Part shown: piece by piece, positions 24,412 to 32,983 of the stretch
How positions within the stretch are numbered: the stretch's first letter is position 1
How the letters are laid out: the number at the start of each line of letters is the position of its first letter
From: Microbaculum sp051390635
Lineage (GTDB): Bacteria > Pseudomonadota > Alphaproteobacteria > Rhizobiales > Tepidamorphaceae
DNA length: 64,000 bases
Assembly (NCBI RefSeq): GCF_051390635.1
Contig: NZ_JBPODT010000003.1
Span: 620,001 to 684,000 of the forward strand
Direction of reading: 5' to 3'
Program-made: the position numbers and the translations under genes
Notes under the pieces: model-generated
The model's input: only the letters and a program-made list of their open reading frames with translations
Database searches by the model: none
What the model was told of the DNA's origin: nothing

Positions 24412-24954
24412 CTATACCGCGGCGTTGCGTGTCGGCGGAACTTTCAGACCAAGAGCCTCGGCCTCGGCCTCGTCGTCGGCCAGATTGTTCAGGATCTGAA
24501 CCAGCATATCGCGGAGCTGATCCTGCTTCTTCACGGACAGTCCACGCAACGCGGCATCATTCGCTTCTACCGCCAGAGGTTCCAGCGTTGACTGCAGGTC
24601 GCGGCCCTTTTTGGTAAGATATACGTGGTACTTTCGCTTGTTACCGCCCTGGGTGCGGCGAACTATGATGCCCATTTTCTCGAGCTTGGACAGCGCGGTG
24701 TGGACGGTCGGTTCGGTGAGGTTGGCGAGTTCGCTGAGCTCGCGCTGAGTTAGTCCTTCCTGCTTCCAGAGTATGCGCAGGAAAACCCACTGGCCGAAGG
24801 AAACACCTTGGTCGGCGAGACGGCGACTAAGGGAGCGGCTAAAGCCCCTCGCACAACGCCGTACGAGATGTGCGATGCGTTCGTCCTTGTAGGCCGGTAG
24901 ACGGCCCGCCCTTCGGTCCGGAGATGCGCTCGCGTTGCTTTTCTTCTGATTCAT
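24412..24954 (-). CDS. MarR-family regulator of the phthalate block
   Basis: A 180-aa winged-helix protein. The MarR core is clear: FGQWVFLRILWKQEGLTQRE, LANLTEPTVHTALSKLEKMG, then the wing VRRTQGGNKRKYHVYLTKKG. It lies between the end of the phthalate operon (convergent) and the ThDP gene (divergent). Three copies of the 12-bp palindrome TTAGATATCTAA (one perfect, two with one mismatch) lie at promoters of this block, and MarR dimers bind palindromes of this kind. The assignment of site to regulator is inference. Confidence 0.9.
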   Translation of the reverse strand: MNQKKSNASASPDRRAGRLPAYKDERIAHLVRRCARGFSRSLSRRLADQGVSFGQWVFLRILWKQEGLTQRELSELANLTEPTVHTALSKLEKMGIIVRRTQGGNKRKYHVYLTKKGRDLQSTLEPLAVEANDAALRGLSVKKQDQLRDMLVQILNNLADDEAEAEALGLKVPPTRNAAV

Positions 24955-25084
24955 TCAATACGTCCCCGCCGCCCCATTCGCATGTCCGCAGGGCCTTAAG
25001 ATAACTAGCCGCCATTCCATTTGCTACACGCCATGGTTGTTGTTTGGTGTGGCTTCGTGCCTGCATGCCAGAACAACGAAAGGC

Positions 25085-25113
25085 TTGACGAATACTTAGA
25101 TATCGAATTTATC
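25085..25113 (+). promoter_or_regulatory. Promoter of the ThDP enzyme gene with MarR-type palindrome (site 3)
   Basis: TTGACG (25085-25090), then a 17-bp spacer and TTTATC (25108-25113). TTAGATATCGAA (25096-25107) lies in the spacer and matches 11 of 12 bases of the palindrome at 20768. Geometry is nearly identical to site 2. Confidence 0.65.
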
Positions 25114-25138
25114 CGGAGTGTTGCGATAAGGTCGGATA

Positions 25139-26917
25139 ATGAGCGTTTCCCGCGACGATATCGAAGTGCCCGTGCCTCACGCCGACGGGGAGTTGTGGGG
25201 AAGCGATCTTCTCGCTGACATGCTTCGCGCACTCGGTTATCGCTACATTGCGCTGAACCCTGGTTCCAGCTTCCGCGGGCTTCACGACAGCTTGGTGAAT
25301 CGCCTCGGGAATACAAACCCGAAGATACTTCTCTGCCTGCACGAAGAGCACGCGGTTTCCATCGCACACGGTTGGGCGAAGGTGACCGGAGAGCCGATGG
25401 CCGTTGTGCTCCACGCAAATGTCGGACTGATGCACGGCTCCATGGCGATATACAACGCGTGGTGTGACCGCGTTCCGATGATGGTATTTGGTGCGACCGG
25501 CCCGGTCGACGCGCAGAAGCGCCGTCCTTGGATCGACTGGATCCACACCTCGCGTGATCAGGCTGCCATGGTGCGGCCTTATGTAAAGTGGGATGATCAG
25601 CCGGCCAGCCTCAAGGCGTCCCTTGCCTCGATGGTGCGCGCTGACTCGATCACGCGGACGGCGCCGCAGGCCCCGACCTACGTCTGTTTCGACGTATCCA
25701 TACAAGAAGATAAACTGTCGGTTCCCCAGCAACACCCTGATCCGGCATTGTACCGTGCGCCCGAAGCGCCAGCCCCGACAGAGGCCCAATTGACCGAACT
25801 CGAGGCACTGCTCAAGGCGGCAACGTCTCCTGTTTTCATGATGGGGCGCGTTTCCCGCTCAGAGGATGACTGGGACGCCCGTGTTGCGTTGGCCGAACGG
25901 TTCGGCGCGAAGGTGGTGACCGATATCAAGACGGCCGCGGCCTTTCCCACGGATCACCCGCTTCACGTCGGACCGCAATCCTTCTTCCTTGCGGATAAGC
26001 CCGCGAGCGCAATTGCGGCGGCTGACTTGATCATTGCCTTCGATTGGGTCGACCCGGCTGGCGCTTTGCGCCAAGCCGGCGCCGAGGGTGCGCTTGTCAA
26101 CGTTACTCTCGATCACCAGCTTGCCAATGGCTGGAGCCTTGATCACATGGCCCAGCCGGCCGCGAGGCTCCACATCGCGGCGCTGCCGGACACCGTTATC
26201 GGCGGTCTCGTCATGCGCCTTGGACTCGACGTCCCCAGGCAGCCGACGCCGGCGCCTCGAAACGCGGATGCGCCGCCCCCGCGCACCGGTAGTCTTTCGA
26301 TGGACAATTTCGCCGCCACTCTCGCCCAAAGCCTGGCCAGCGAGCCCGTCACCCTCGTGCGCCTTCCGCTCGGCTGGGATGGCGGCAGTTGGCATTTCCG
26401 GCATCCGCTCGACTACCTCGGGTACGATGGCGGTGCGGGCATCGGATCGGGGCCGGGCATGCTCATAGGCGCCGCATTGGCGCTCGAAGAAAAAGGCAGG
26501 GTACCCGTGGCCGTGCTCGGCGACGGGGATGTCATGATGGGCGTGTCCGCCTTTTGGACTGCGGCGCGCTACAGGATTCCCCTCATCGCGATCGTCTGCA
26601 ACAACCGCTCATATTTCAATGACGAGGTCCATCAGGAGAGGGTGGCCGTTACCCGGTCTCGCCCTGTCGAGAACAGGGCGATAGGGCAAGCCCTATCGGG
26701 CCCGGACATCGAATTTGCCGCGATAGCGAGAGCGCAGGGCCTAGAAGCGATCGGGCCTGTGGAAACGGACTTGGATCTTGCTGCCGCACTAAAAGAGGCA
26801 CTTCTCAAGTTTCGAAACGGATTGCCGGTTCTTATAAATGCACGCGTTGATCCCGAGTATGCAGAAGCCATGGCGAAGGGAATGACCGAGACAGGTGGTC
26901 AGAAACACGAAAGCTGA
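25139..26917 (+). CDS. Thiamine-diphosphate enzyme, benzoylformate decarboxylase/acetolactate synthase-like
   Basis: A 592-aa ThDP enzyme with the usual three domains. The catalytic glutamate is in LCLHEEHAV (about residue 69), the central domain spans about 215-365, and the cofactor motif starts with GDG at 461 and ends with NN at 488-489 (IAIVCNNRSYFND). Overall look is that of 2-oxoacid decarboxylases or lyases. No step of the known phthalate 4,5-pathway needs such an enzyme, yet its promoter carries the block's palindrome. Substrate unknown; oxalyl-CoA decarboxylase and carboligase activities are also possible in this superfamily. Confidence 0.85.
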   Translation: MSVSRDDIEVPVPHADGELWGSDLLADMLRALGYRYIALNPGSSFRGLHDSLVNRLGNTNPKILLCLHEEHAVSIAHGWAKVTGEPMAVVLHANVGLMHGSMAIYNAWCDRVPMMVFGATGPVDAQKRRPWIDWIHTSRDQAAMVRPYVKWDDQPASLKASLASMVRADSITRTAPQAPTYVCFDVSIQEDKLSVPQQHPDPALYRAPEAPAPTEAQLTELEALLKAATSPVFMMGRVSRSEDDWDARVALAERFGAKVVTDIKTAAAFPTDHPLHVGPQSFFLADKPASAIAAADLIIAFDWVDPAGALRQAGAEGALVNVTLDHQLANGWSLDHMAQPAARLHIAALPDTVIGGLVMRLGLDVPRQPTPAPRNADAPPPRTGSLSMDNFAATLAQSLASEPVTLVRLPLGWDGGSWHFRHPLDYLGYDGGAGIGSGPGMLIGAALALEEKGRVPVAVLGDGDVMMGVSAFWTAARYRIPLIAIVCNNRSYFNDEVHQERVAVTRSRPVENRAIGQALSGPDIEFAAIARAQGLEAIGPVETDLDLAAALKEALLKFRNGLPVLINARVDPEYAEAMAKGMTETGGQKHES

Positions 26918-26944
26918 TCTGTCCGGTCGATTCGATCTATCGTT

Positions 26945-27868
26945 CTACGCCATGCGCCCTATTCGGTTCCGGAGCAGCCCGAGGCCTTCGATCTCGAGTT
27001 CGACAACGTCGCCGGCCGATAGAAATCGTCCATGCTCCAGGCCGCATCCGTTTCCAACCGTCCCCGACCCGATCACTTCGCCCGGGTGAAGTGTTTCGTT
27101 CTTTGACACGTGCTCGACGATCCGCGCGAAGTCGTGCTGCATCTCGTCCGAGCGACCGCGCGACCAGACCTCGCCGTTGACGCGCGCGGTCATCTCCAGT
27201 CCGTCGGCCGGATCGACTTCGTCCGGCGTGACGAGCCAGGGGCCCAGCGCATTCGCCGTGTCGAAATCCTTGCCCTTGGCGGGGCCGAGGCCCGCCTGAA
27301 TTTCGGAGAACTGGAAGTCGCGCGCCGAGAAATCGTTGAAGATCATGTAGCCGGCGATGTGCTTCTTCGCGTCGGCTCTAGAGATGTCGCGCCCGCCGGT
27401 CCCGATAACGGCAGCGATCTCCAGTTCGTAGTCCAGCCGCGTTTCGCCCTTCGGCCAGCGTATCTCGTCCTCCGGTCCCGAAACGGCAAAGCGGTTGCAC
27501 TTGTAGTAGATCGGCTGCTCGTACCAGACGGACGGCACGGCGATCTCGTCCGGCGAGACCCGTTCCGGGGCCAAGCCGAAGATATACCGGTTGGCGCGGG
27601 CCTGCCGGAGGTGCTTCTCGAACACCAGCGCATCGCGCATCTGGGCCGGCCGCGGCAGCGGCGCCAGAAGCCGGACGTCTGACAGAACAACGAGATCCGT
27701 CTCCCGCTCACCGGCGGCGCGTGCCGCCTCCAGCGCTTTAGGGCCCGCCTCGAGCAGGGCGCGCATCGAGCGAAACGCGGGCCGGCTGTCGTCCAGCGCC
27801 ACGATGCCCTCGTGCCGAACAACGCCGATGCGGATCGTATCATCCGCCTGGAAGGTCACTAGTTTCAT
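26945..27868 (-). CDS. Fumarylacetoacetate hydrolase-family protein
   Basis: A 307-aa protein from ATG 27868, six bases after the stop of the TetR gene. The FAH-fold metal site motifs are present: DYELEIAAVIGTGGRDISR, YMIFNDFSARDFQ, LGPAKGKDFDTANALGPWL and GSGTVGNGCGLEHGRFL. Family members hydrolyse or isomerise acyl-pyruvates and ring-cleavage products. It shares a leftward operon with a TetR regulator and an amidohydrolase, divergent from TRAP system 3. The exact substrate is unknown. Confidence 0.87.
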   Translation of the reverse strand: MKLVTFQADDTIRIGVVRHEGIVALDDSRPAFRSMRALLEAGPKALEAARAAGERETDLVVLSDVRLLAPLPRPAQMRDALVFEKHLRQARANRYIFGLAPERVSPDEIAVPSVWYEQPIYYKCNRFAVSGPEDEIRWPKGETRLDYELEIAAVIGTGGRDISRADAKKHIAGYMIFNDFSARDFQFSEIQAGLGPAKGKDFDTANALGPWLVTPDEVDPADGLEMTARVNGEVWSRGRSDEMQHDFARIVEHVSKNETLHPGEVIGSGTVGNGCGLEHGRFLSAGDVVELEIEGLGLLRNRIGRMA

Positions 27869-27873
27869 AGGGG

Positions 27874-28560
27874 TCAGTCCGCAGTTGGGCCGAAAGCCGT
27901 GGTGGCGAAGTTGACGAGCTCCGAGCGAAGGGTCTCCGTGTCGTCGACCGAGCTCTGTCCTTCGGACAGCCGTTCGATCCGACCTCCGGCGCCCCGATCG
28001 CTCATCGTGAGGATCACTGCGCCGGCCATCATGTGATACCGCCAATGCACCTCCCGAACTTCGAGATACGGTGCGGCAAGGCACAGGACGGATATGAACC
28101 GCTTGGCAAGCGGATCGAGTTCCTCCTGAACGACTGCCTGGGTCCAGTGTGTCGGCGACAGCCTGTGCTTGAGCACCAGCTGAGCCAGCAATGTCCCGTT
28201 GCGCGGCGCATCGGCGCTGACATAGGCGTCGACGAAGACCTCGATGATATCGCGGATCGGCGGCGGGCCTCCAGCGATGCGGGCGTTTTCCAGAATGCGG
28301 TCCAGACCGGCGAAACGCCGCTCCGCGCTCTCTCGGGCGACGTGACGAAAGACCTCGACGGACAGATTGTCCTTGCCGCCAAAGTAGTAGTTCACCGCCG
28401 CGACGTTCGCGCCGGCTCTTTCGGAGATTGCGCGGGTCGTAACGCGGTCTATCCCGTTTTCGGCAAACAGGGCGGCAGCCGAGTCGAGCACGCGGGCCCG
28501 GGTAACGTCGTCGCCCTTGTCGGCGCCCGTGCGGTTCGACCTCTGCGTGTTGTCGATCAT
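27874..28560 (-). CDS. TetR-family regulator
   Basis: A 228-aa protein from ATG 28560, which overlaps the amidohydrolase stop (ATGA). Helix-turn-helix region: ARVLDSAAALFAENGIDRVT, TRAISERAGANVAAVNYYFG. The C-terminal domain resembles the TetR_C type found in AcrR-like regulators (RFISVLCLAAPYLEVREVHW). It is cotranscribed with the amidohydrolase and FAH-family genes and probably controls them and the divergent TRAP operon. TGTTTGAAACA at 30038 is a candidate operator. Confidence 0.9.
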   Translation of the reverse strand: MIDNTQRSNRTGADKGDDVTRARVLDSAAALFAENGIDRVTTRAISERAGANVAAVNYYFGGKDNLSVEVFRHVARESAERRFAGLDRILENARIAGGPPPIRDIIEVFVDAYVSADAPRNGTLLAQLVLKHRLSPTHWTQAVVQEELDPLAKRFISVLCLAAPYLEVREVHWRYHMMAGAVILTMSDRGAGGRIERLSEGQSSVDDTETLRSELVNFATTAFGPTAD

Positions 28561-29972
28561 GTTCTTTGTCCGACCTGCTTCACCGCACTGCTGACCACGT
28601 TCGCATATGCGGCCGCGGTCTTCGCCGCCACATCGCGCGCCTGTTCCACGTCGGCCGCGATCTCCCCGAAGCTGTCGTTCAGGCGCTCTTTCAAGGCGTC
28701 GAGATCGGCATGAACGAGCCGTCCGTTCTCTTTCACGATCTTGCCTTCGACGAGAACCGTCGACACATCGCCAGGCCGCGATTGCAGCATAAGCATCGAG
28801 ACGGGATCGGTCATCGGCGTCATGTTCGTGCCGCGGGTATCGAACAGCGCGATATCGGCGATTGCACCGACGCTCAGGCGCCCCACGTCGCAGCCCAGCT
28901 TCAGCGCGTCCGCACCGAACTCCGTTCCAAATCGCAAGGCGTCGCGAACGCTCAGGCTCACCTCGTCGGGGACGCTCCCGCGATCGAGAACTTCCTGGTT
29001 GTCGATGGCCCGGGCCGTCTGCAGCGCGATGCGCAGTTGGGTCAGCATGTCGCCGCTGTTCTGCGAGACGATATCGACACCGATACTGGGCGCGCCGCCG
29101 GCCTTCAGCAGGCGGTTGGTCACCGGAAATCCCATGCCCATCTGCATTTCCGTTTCCGGCGTGATCGACAATCCGCCCCCGCTCTCCACCACTCGCGCGA
29201 TCTCGCGTTCGTCGCACATGTTCGCGTGCACATGAAGCATATCGGGGCCGAGCAGGCCGTGACGGTCGAGATCGGCGATGCCGTGCGGGGAGCCGAACGT
29301 TCCCACATGCAATGTGATCAGGGCATCGTGCTTCCGCGCGACCTTGATCTCGCTGGCCGTCTGATCCGGCTCGACAAGTCCGAATTCCGTCAGGGCCAGC
29401 CCGAACGTCAGGCGGGGTCCGGCGACGGCATCGAAACGGCGGACGACTTCCTCGGCATGAGCCAGCCGTCCCGCGTGGTCGGTGAAAGCCCTCGCGCGCG
29501 TCGGGACATCGTAGAAGCCGTAACAGAACACGCCGCGTATCCCGGCATCGGTCAGGCCCTGGATCGCGGCTTCCGTATGCTCGGGGCTGTTCATGATGTG
29601 GGAGTAGTCGCAGACCGTCGTGACGCCGGTGTCGAGCGCCTCCAAAGCGCCGACGAGATTGGCCAGATACACGTGGTCCGGCGTATAGGCCGTGGCGTAG
29701 CCGACCCTGATTTCCCTGACATAGTCGGTGAGCGACCAGTCCGCCGCCACGCCACGAATGGCCGTCTGCCAGACATGGCGGTGGGTGTCGATCATGCCGG
29801 CGGTGGCGATGGCGCCCTTGCCGTCGATGACGCGCGCGCCTGCAACGGCGATCTCCGGTTCAATCGCCGCAATACGACCGCCGACAATCAGGATGTCGCT
29901 GGTGGTCGGCCGCAGGTTCGGCGCCGCATCCGGCGTCGCGACGTAGGCGGACTTTATAAGAAGTTTGTCCAA
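28557..29972 (-). CDS. Amidohydrolase, chlorohydrolase/deaminase-like subfamily
   Basis: A 471-aa protein from TTG 29972 with AAGGA eight bases upstream; the open frame continues far upstream but only across the divergent gene. Metal-site motifs are DTHRHVWQ (first two histidines), LHVGTFG, HVHANMCDEREIARVVESGG and GVDIVSQNSGDML (aspartate). The layout matches the SAH/guanine deaminase and atrazine chlorohydrolase branch, which hydrolyse C-N or C-Cl bonds. It is the first gene of a leftward operon with a TetR regulator and FAH-family protein. Substrate not deducible. Confidence 0.87.
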   Translation of the reverse strand: MDKLLIKSAYVATPDAAPNLRPTTSDILIVGGRIAAIEPEIAVAGARVIDGKGAIATAGMIDTHRHVWQTAIRGVAADWSLTDYVREIRVGYATAYTPDHVYLANLVGALEALDTGVTTVCDYSHIMNSPEHTEAAIQGLTDAGIRGVFCYGFYDVPTRARAFTDHAGRLAHAEEVVRRFDAVAGPRLTFGLALTEFGLVEPDQTASEIKVARKHDALITLHVGTFGSPHGIADLDRHGLLGPDMLHVHANMCDEREIARVVESGGGLSITPETEMQMGMGFPVTNRLLKAGGAPSIGVDIVSQNSGDMLTQLRIALQTARAIDNQEVLDRGSVPDEVSLSVRDALRFGTEFGADALKLGCDVGRLSVGAIADIALFDTRGTNMTPMTDPVSMLMLQSRPGDVSTVLVEGKIVKENGRLVHADLDALKERLNDSFGEIAADVEQARDVAAKTAAAYANVVSSAVKQVGQRT

Positions 29973-30037
29973 TCGATCCGTCCTTCCAAGGCGTCGGGGA
30001 AGCCTTCTAGGGTCTCGTATCCGATGGGTCAAGCAGT

Positions 30038-30080
30038 TGTTTGAAACATCCATTTGACATTCCCCGGCAGCCGGTATAGC
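30038..30080 (+). promoter_or_regulatory. Divergent control region of the amidohydrolase/TRAP 3 cluster
   Basis: TGTTTGAAACA (30038-30048) is a perfect short palindrome around one base. TTGACA (30054-30059) is followed by TATAGC (30075-30080) with a 15-bp spacer, a weak rightward promoter for TRAP system 3. The palindrome just upstream is a candidate TetR site. Confidence 0.4.
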
Positions 30081-30119
30081 GGATTGGGAAATTGCACGAT
30101 GGGACAAGGGAGAGACGCC

Positions 30120-31124
30120 ATGCTGAAACCCGCATTTGCAATCGGAACCGCGGCCGCACTCTGGGCGAGCGCAGTCGGCGCCCAGGAAACGATCGATCTG
30201 AAGTTCGCCGTTTTCACGCCGGAGCAGGAGATCACCTACCAGGAAGCCATGAAGCCCTGGGCCGAGGCGGTCATGGAGGCCACCGACGGCAAGGTGAACA
30301 TCCAGTTGTTTCCAGGCGGGACTCTGGGACGGGACGGCTCCAAGCAGATCAAGATGCTGAAGGACGGCGTCGCCGACATCGCTTTCATCATTCCGGCCTA
30401 TAATCCGGGCCTGTTTCCCGACAACGCCGTGATCGAACTGCCGGACACCTCGGCAAATGCGACCGAAGGGTCGGTTGCCTTCTGGCGCCTGTTCGAGGGC
30501 GGGAATCTGCGCGGCTACGAGGACTTCGAGGTCCTGGGAATGTTCACGACCGCGCCGTACTCGATCCACGGTACGTTCCCGATCGAGACCATGGCCGACC
30601 TGAAGGGCAAGAAGATCCGCATCGCCGGCAAGCTGGAGCAGCAGTGCGTCGAAGCCATCGGCGCGGTGCCGGTCGGCATGCCGATCTCGAAGATCCCGGA
30701 AAGCCTTAGCCGCGGCGTGATCGACGCAACGCCGATGCACTATGCGGCGCTGCACGCCTTCGGTGTCGCGGGCGCCACGGATCACCACTATCACAACGTG
30801 CTCGGATCGCTTCCCTTCGGCTTCATCATGACGCGCGAGGCGTTCGATGCGCTGCCCGAAGATGTCCAGGCGGTGATGCGCGAGAAGGGCGGCGAGGCGC
30901 TCGCCCGCATCTTCGGCGCGGCGATGGATGCGGAAAACGCCAAACTGGTCCAGCAGACCATCGACGATCCCGACCAGACCGTTGTCGAGCCGTCCGAGCA
31001 GGACAGGAAGGACTGGGCGGAAGCCGTGTCGACCTGCGTCAACGCGTGGACGGCCGAACATGACAAGGGTGAGGAACTCCATCAGGCGCTGATCGAGCAA
31101 CTCGAAGCCATCCGCGCCGAGTAA
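30120..31124 (+). CDS. TRAP substrate-binding protein, DctP family (system 3)
   Basis: A 334-aa receptor from ATG 30120 (GGGAGAG upstream) with a signal peptide ending near SAVGAQET. DctP features are LFPGGTLGRDGSKQIKMLKD, GKKIRIAGKLEQQCVEAIGA and ISKIPESLSRGVIDATPMHY. It belongs to a subgroup with shorter similarity to the other receptors here (no KLRTP motif; KIRIAG instead). First gene of a rightward operon that continues through the permeases to the MetE-like gene. Cargo probably matches the cluster's unknown substrate. Confidence 0.9.
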   Translation: MLKPAFAIGTAAALWASAVGAQETIDLKFAVFTPEQEITYQEAMKPWAEAVMEATDGKVNIQLFPGGTLGRDGSKQIKMLKDGVADIAFIIPAYNPGLFPDNAVIELPDTSANATEGSVAFWRLFEGGNLRGYEDFEVLGMFTTAPYSIHGTFPIETMADLKGKKIRIAGKLEQQCVEAIGAVPVGMPISKIPESLSRGVIDATPMHYAALHAFGVAGATDHHYHNVLGSLPFGFIMTREAFDALPEDVQAVMREKGGEALARIFGAAMDAENAKLVQQTIDDPDQTVVEPSEQDRKDWAEAVSTCVNAWTAEHDKGEELHQALIEQLEAIRAE

Positions 31125-31155
31125 CCTGACGGCTCCTCCTACGAGACCGAGGCGG

Positions 31156-31677
31156 ATGAATCTCGACCGCATACAAGACGCGAACGTCCGCCTCACCCGG
31201 GGCATCGCCCTCATCGGTCTGATCGGACTGCTGATCGTTGCCACCGCGACACTTGTCGACGTGTTGTCGCGGTGGCTGCTCAACGCACCGATCGCAGGGG
31301 TCTACGACCTTTCGACACTCTTCATCTCGGTGACGATGGCTGCCTGCTTTCCGGCGGCACTGGCGAGCCGGCAGAATATCCAGGTGACGTTCCTGGCCGA
31401 ACTTCTTCCAGCCAAGGTCGAACAGGTTCTCGACGTCGTTGCCGGCATTGTCACGCTCGCCTTCTTCGCGCTTCTCGCCTGGCAGCTCGCCGTCTATTGC
31501 GGTGAGCTGCTCGAGAGCGGTGAGACCTCGTTCATTCTGGAAGTGCCGATTGCGCCTTGGTGGATCGTCGTCACGGCGCTGTTCTTCCTCTGCATCCCGG
31601 TGCAGATCCTGGTGGTCTTCGTCGATGTCGCCCGTCTGTTCCGCCACAGCCCGGCCGTGAAGAAAGGTGCGGCGTGA
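31156..31677 (+). CDS. TRAP small permease, DctQ family (system 3)
   Basis: A 173-aa membrane protein with four helices (GIALIGLIGLLIVATATLVD; VYDLSTLFISVTMAACFPAA; VVAGIVTLAFFALLAWQLAV; WIVVTALFFLCIPVQILVVF). The 31-bp gap from the receptor gene lacks the hairpin seen in the other DctPQM loci. The stop overlaps the dctM start (TGATG). It pairs with the following large permease. Confidence 0.87.
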   Translation: MNLDRIQDANVRLTRGIALIGLIGLLIVATATLVDVLSRWLLNAPIAGVYDLSTLFISVTMAACFPAALASRQNIQVTFLAELLPAKVEQVLDVVAGIVTLAFFALLAWQLAVYCGELLESGETSFILEVPIAPWWIVVTALFFLCIPVQILVVFVDVARLFRHSPAVKKGAA

Positions 31678-32966
31678 TGGATCCCATTACCATCGCCCTG
31701 ATCGGCATCGGCTGCATGTTCATGATGATCGTGGCGAAGGTCCCGATTGGGATCGCCATGGCGATGACCGGCTTTCTCGGTTACGCCTTCTATGACGGGG
31801 TGAAGCCGGCGCTCAGCATCCTCGTCTCCGAGCCCGTCGGCATCATTCAGAACTTCGAGTTCGCGGTAATCCCGCTGTTCCTGTTGATGGGCAGTTTCGC
31901 CACCACGGGTGGCCTGTCGGCGGAGATCTACCGGCTCGCCTACGCGTTCATCGGGCATCGGCGCGGTGGCCTGGCCATGGCGACGATGGGCGGCTGCGCC
32001 CTGTTCGGCGCCGTGTGCGGCTCGTCGCCGGCAACCGCGGCCACCTTCGGGCGCGTCGCCCTTCCGCAGATGCTCCAGCGCGGCTACGCGCCGTCTTTCG
32101 CCGCCGGATGTATCGCCGCGGGCGGAACGCTCGGTGCGCTCGTGCCGCCATCCATCATCATGATCATTTACGCGGTTCTGGCGCGCGTTCCGATCCTCGA
32201 CGTCTTCATGGCCGCAGTCATCCCGGCCATCCTCGCAGTCCTGCTGCACGGGCTGACGATTGCCCTCTACACCCGCTACAACCCCGATGCCGGTCCGGCC
32301 GGGGAGAGGACGAGCTGGCGCGAGCGGCTGATCGTGCTGCGCGACAGCTGGGCGGTCATCGTTCTGCTGTCAGCGGTTATCGGTGGCATTTACGGCGGCG
32401 TCTTCACCGTCAACGAAGCGGCCGCCGTCGGCGCGATGTTTGCGTTCCTGCTTGCCTTGTTCCGCCGGCGTCTGACCTGGACCACCTTTCTGGGCGCGCT
32501 CGGCGAGACGGCAGCCAACACGGCCGTGATCTATCTGATCATCTTCGGTGCCTCGATCTTCTCCTACTTCTTCACGATCACCGGTGCGCCGGCCGCGATC
32601 GTGACAGCAATCGGCGCGCTGGATGTGCCGCCGCTGGTGATCATTTTCGCGCTCCTGCTGATGTATCTCGCGCTCGGCGCCGTGTTCGAGACGGTGTCGG
32701 CGATGCTGATCACCCTTCCTTTCGTCCTGCCGCTTGTCACGGCGCTGGGCTACGACCCGATCTGGTGGGCGATCGTCAACATCGTGGTCATCGAACTGGG
32801 CATGATCACGCCGCCGATCGGCCTGAACGTGTTCGTGATCAAGGGCGTAGCGGACAACCTGTCGCTCGGCACGATCTTCAGGGGCGTATCGGTCTTCGTC
32901 GCCTCCGACATCGTCCGGCTGATTATCCTGACGCTGTTCCCCATCCTTTCACTGGCGCTCCTTTGA
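31677..32966 (+). CDS. TRAP large permease, DctM family (system 3)
   Basis: A 429-aa polytopic membrane protein from ATG 31677. Signatures are GGCALFGAVCGSSPATAATF, VPPSIIMIIYAVLARVPILD, GGIYGGVFTVNEAAAVGAMF and VIELGMITPPIGLNVFVIKG. It lies 17 bp upstream of the acetoacetate-decarboxylase-family gene, so importer and enzymes probably form one transcript. Confidence 0.92.
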   Translation: MDPITIALIGIGCMFMMIVAKVPIGIAMAMTGFLGYAFYDGVKPALSILVSEPVGIIQNFEFAVIPLFLLMGSFATTGGLSAEIYRLAYAFIGHRRGGLAMATMGGCALFGAVCGSSPATAATFGRVALPQMLQRGYAPSFAAGCIAAGGTLGALVPPSIIMIIYAVLARVPILDVFMAAVIPAILAVLLHGLTIALYTRYNPDAGPAGERTSWRERLIVLRDSWAVIVLLSAVIGGIYGGVFTVNEAAAVGAMFAFLLALFRRRLTWTTFLGALGETAANTAVIYLIIFGASIFSYFFTITGAPAAIVTAIGALDVPPLVIIFALLLMYLALGAVFETVSAMLITLPFVLPLVTALGYDPIWWAIVNIVVIELGMITPPIGLNVFVIKGVADNLSLGTIFRGVSVFVASDIVRLIILTLFPILSLALL

Positions 32967-32983
32967 TAGATCGGGCAGACGGA

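Noticed and set aside
28566..30044. Open frame of 492 codons on the plus strand
   Set aside because: Antisense shadow of the amidohydrolase, whose metal-binding motifs are clear on the other strand.
29973..31283. Upstream extension of the amidohydrolase frame to 908 codons
   Set aside because: The extension runs antisense through the TRAP receptor gene and the shared promoter; the family N-terminus begins at TTG 29972.
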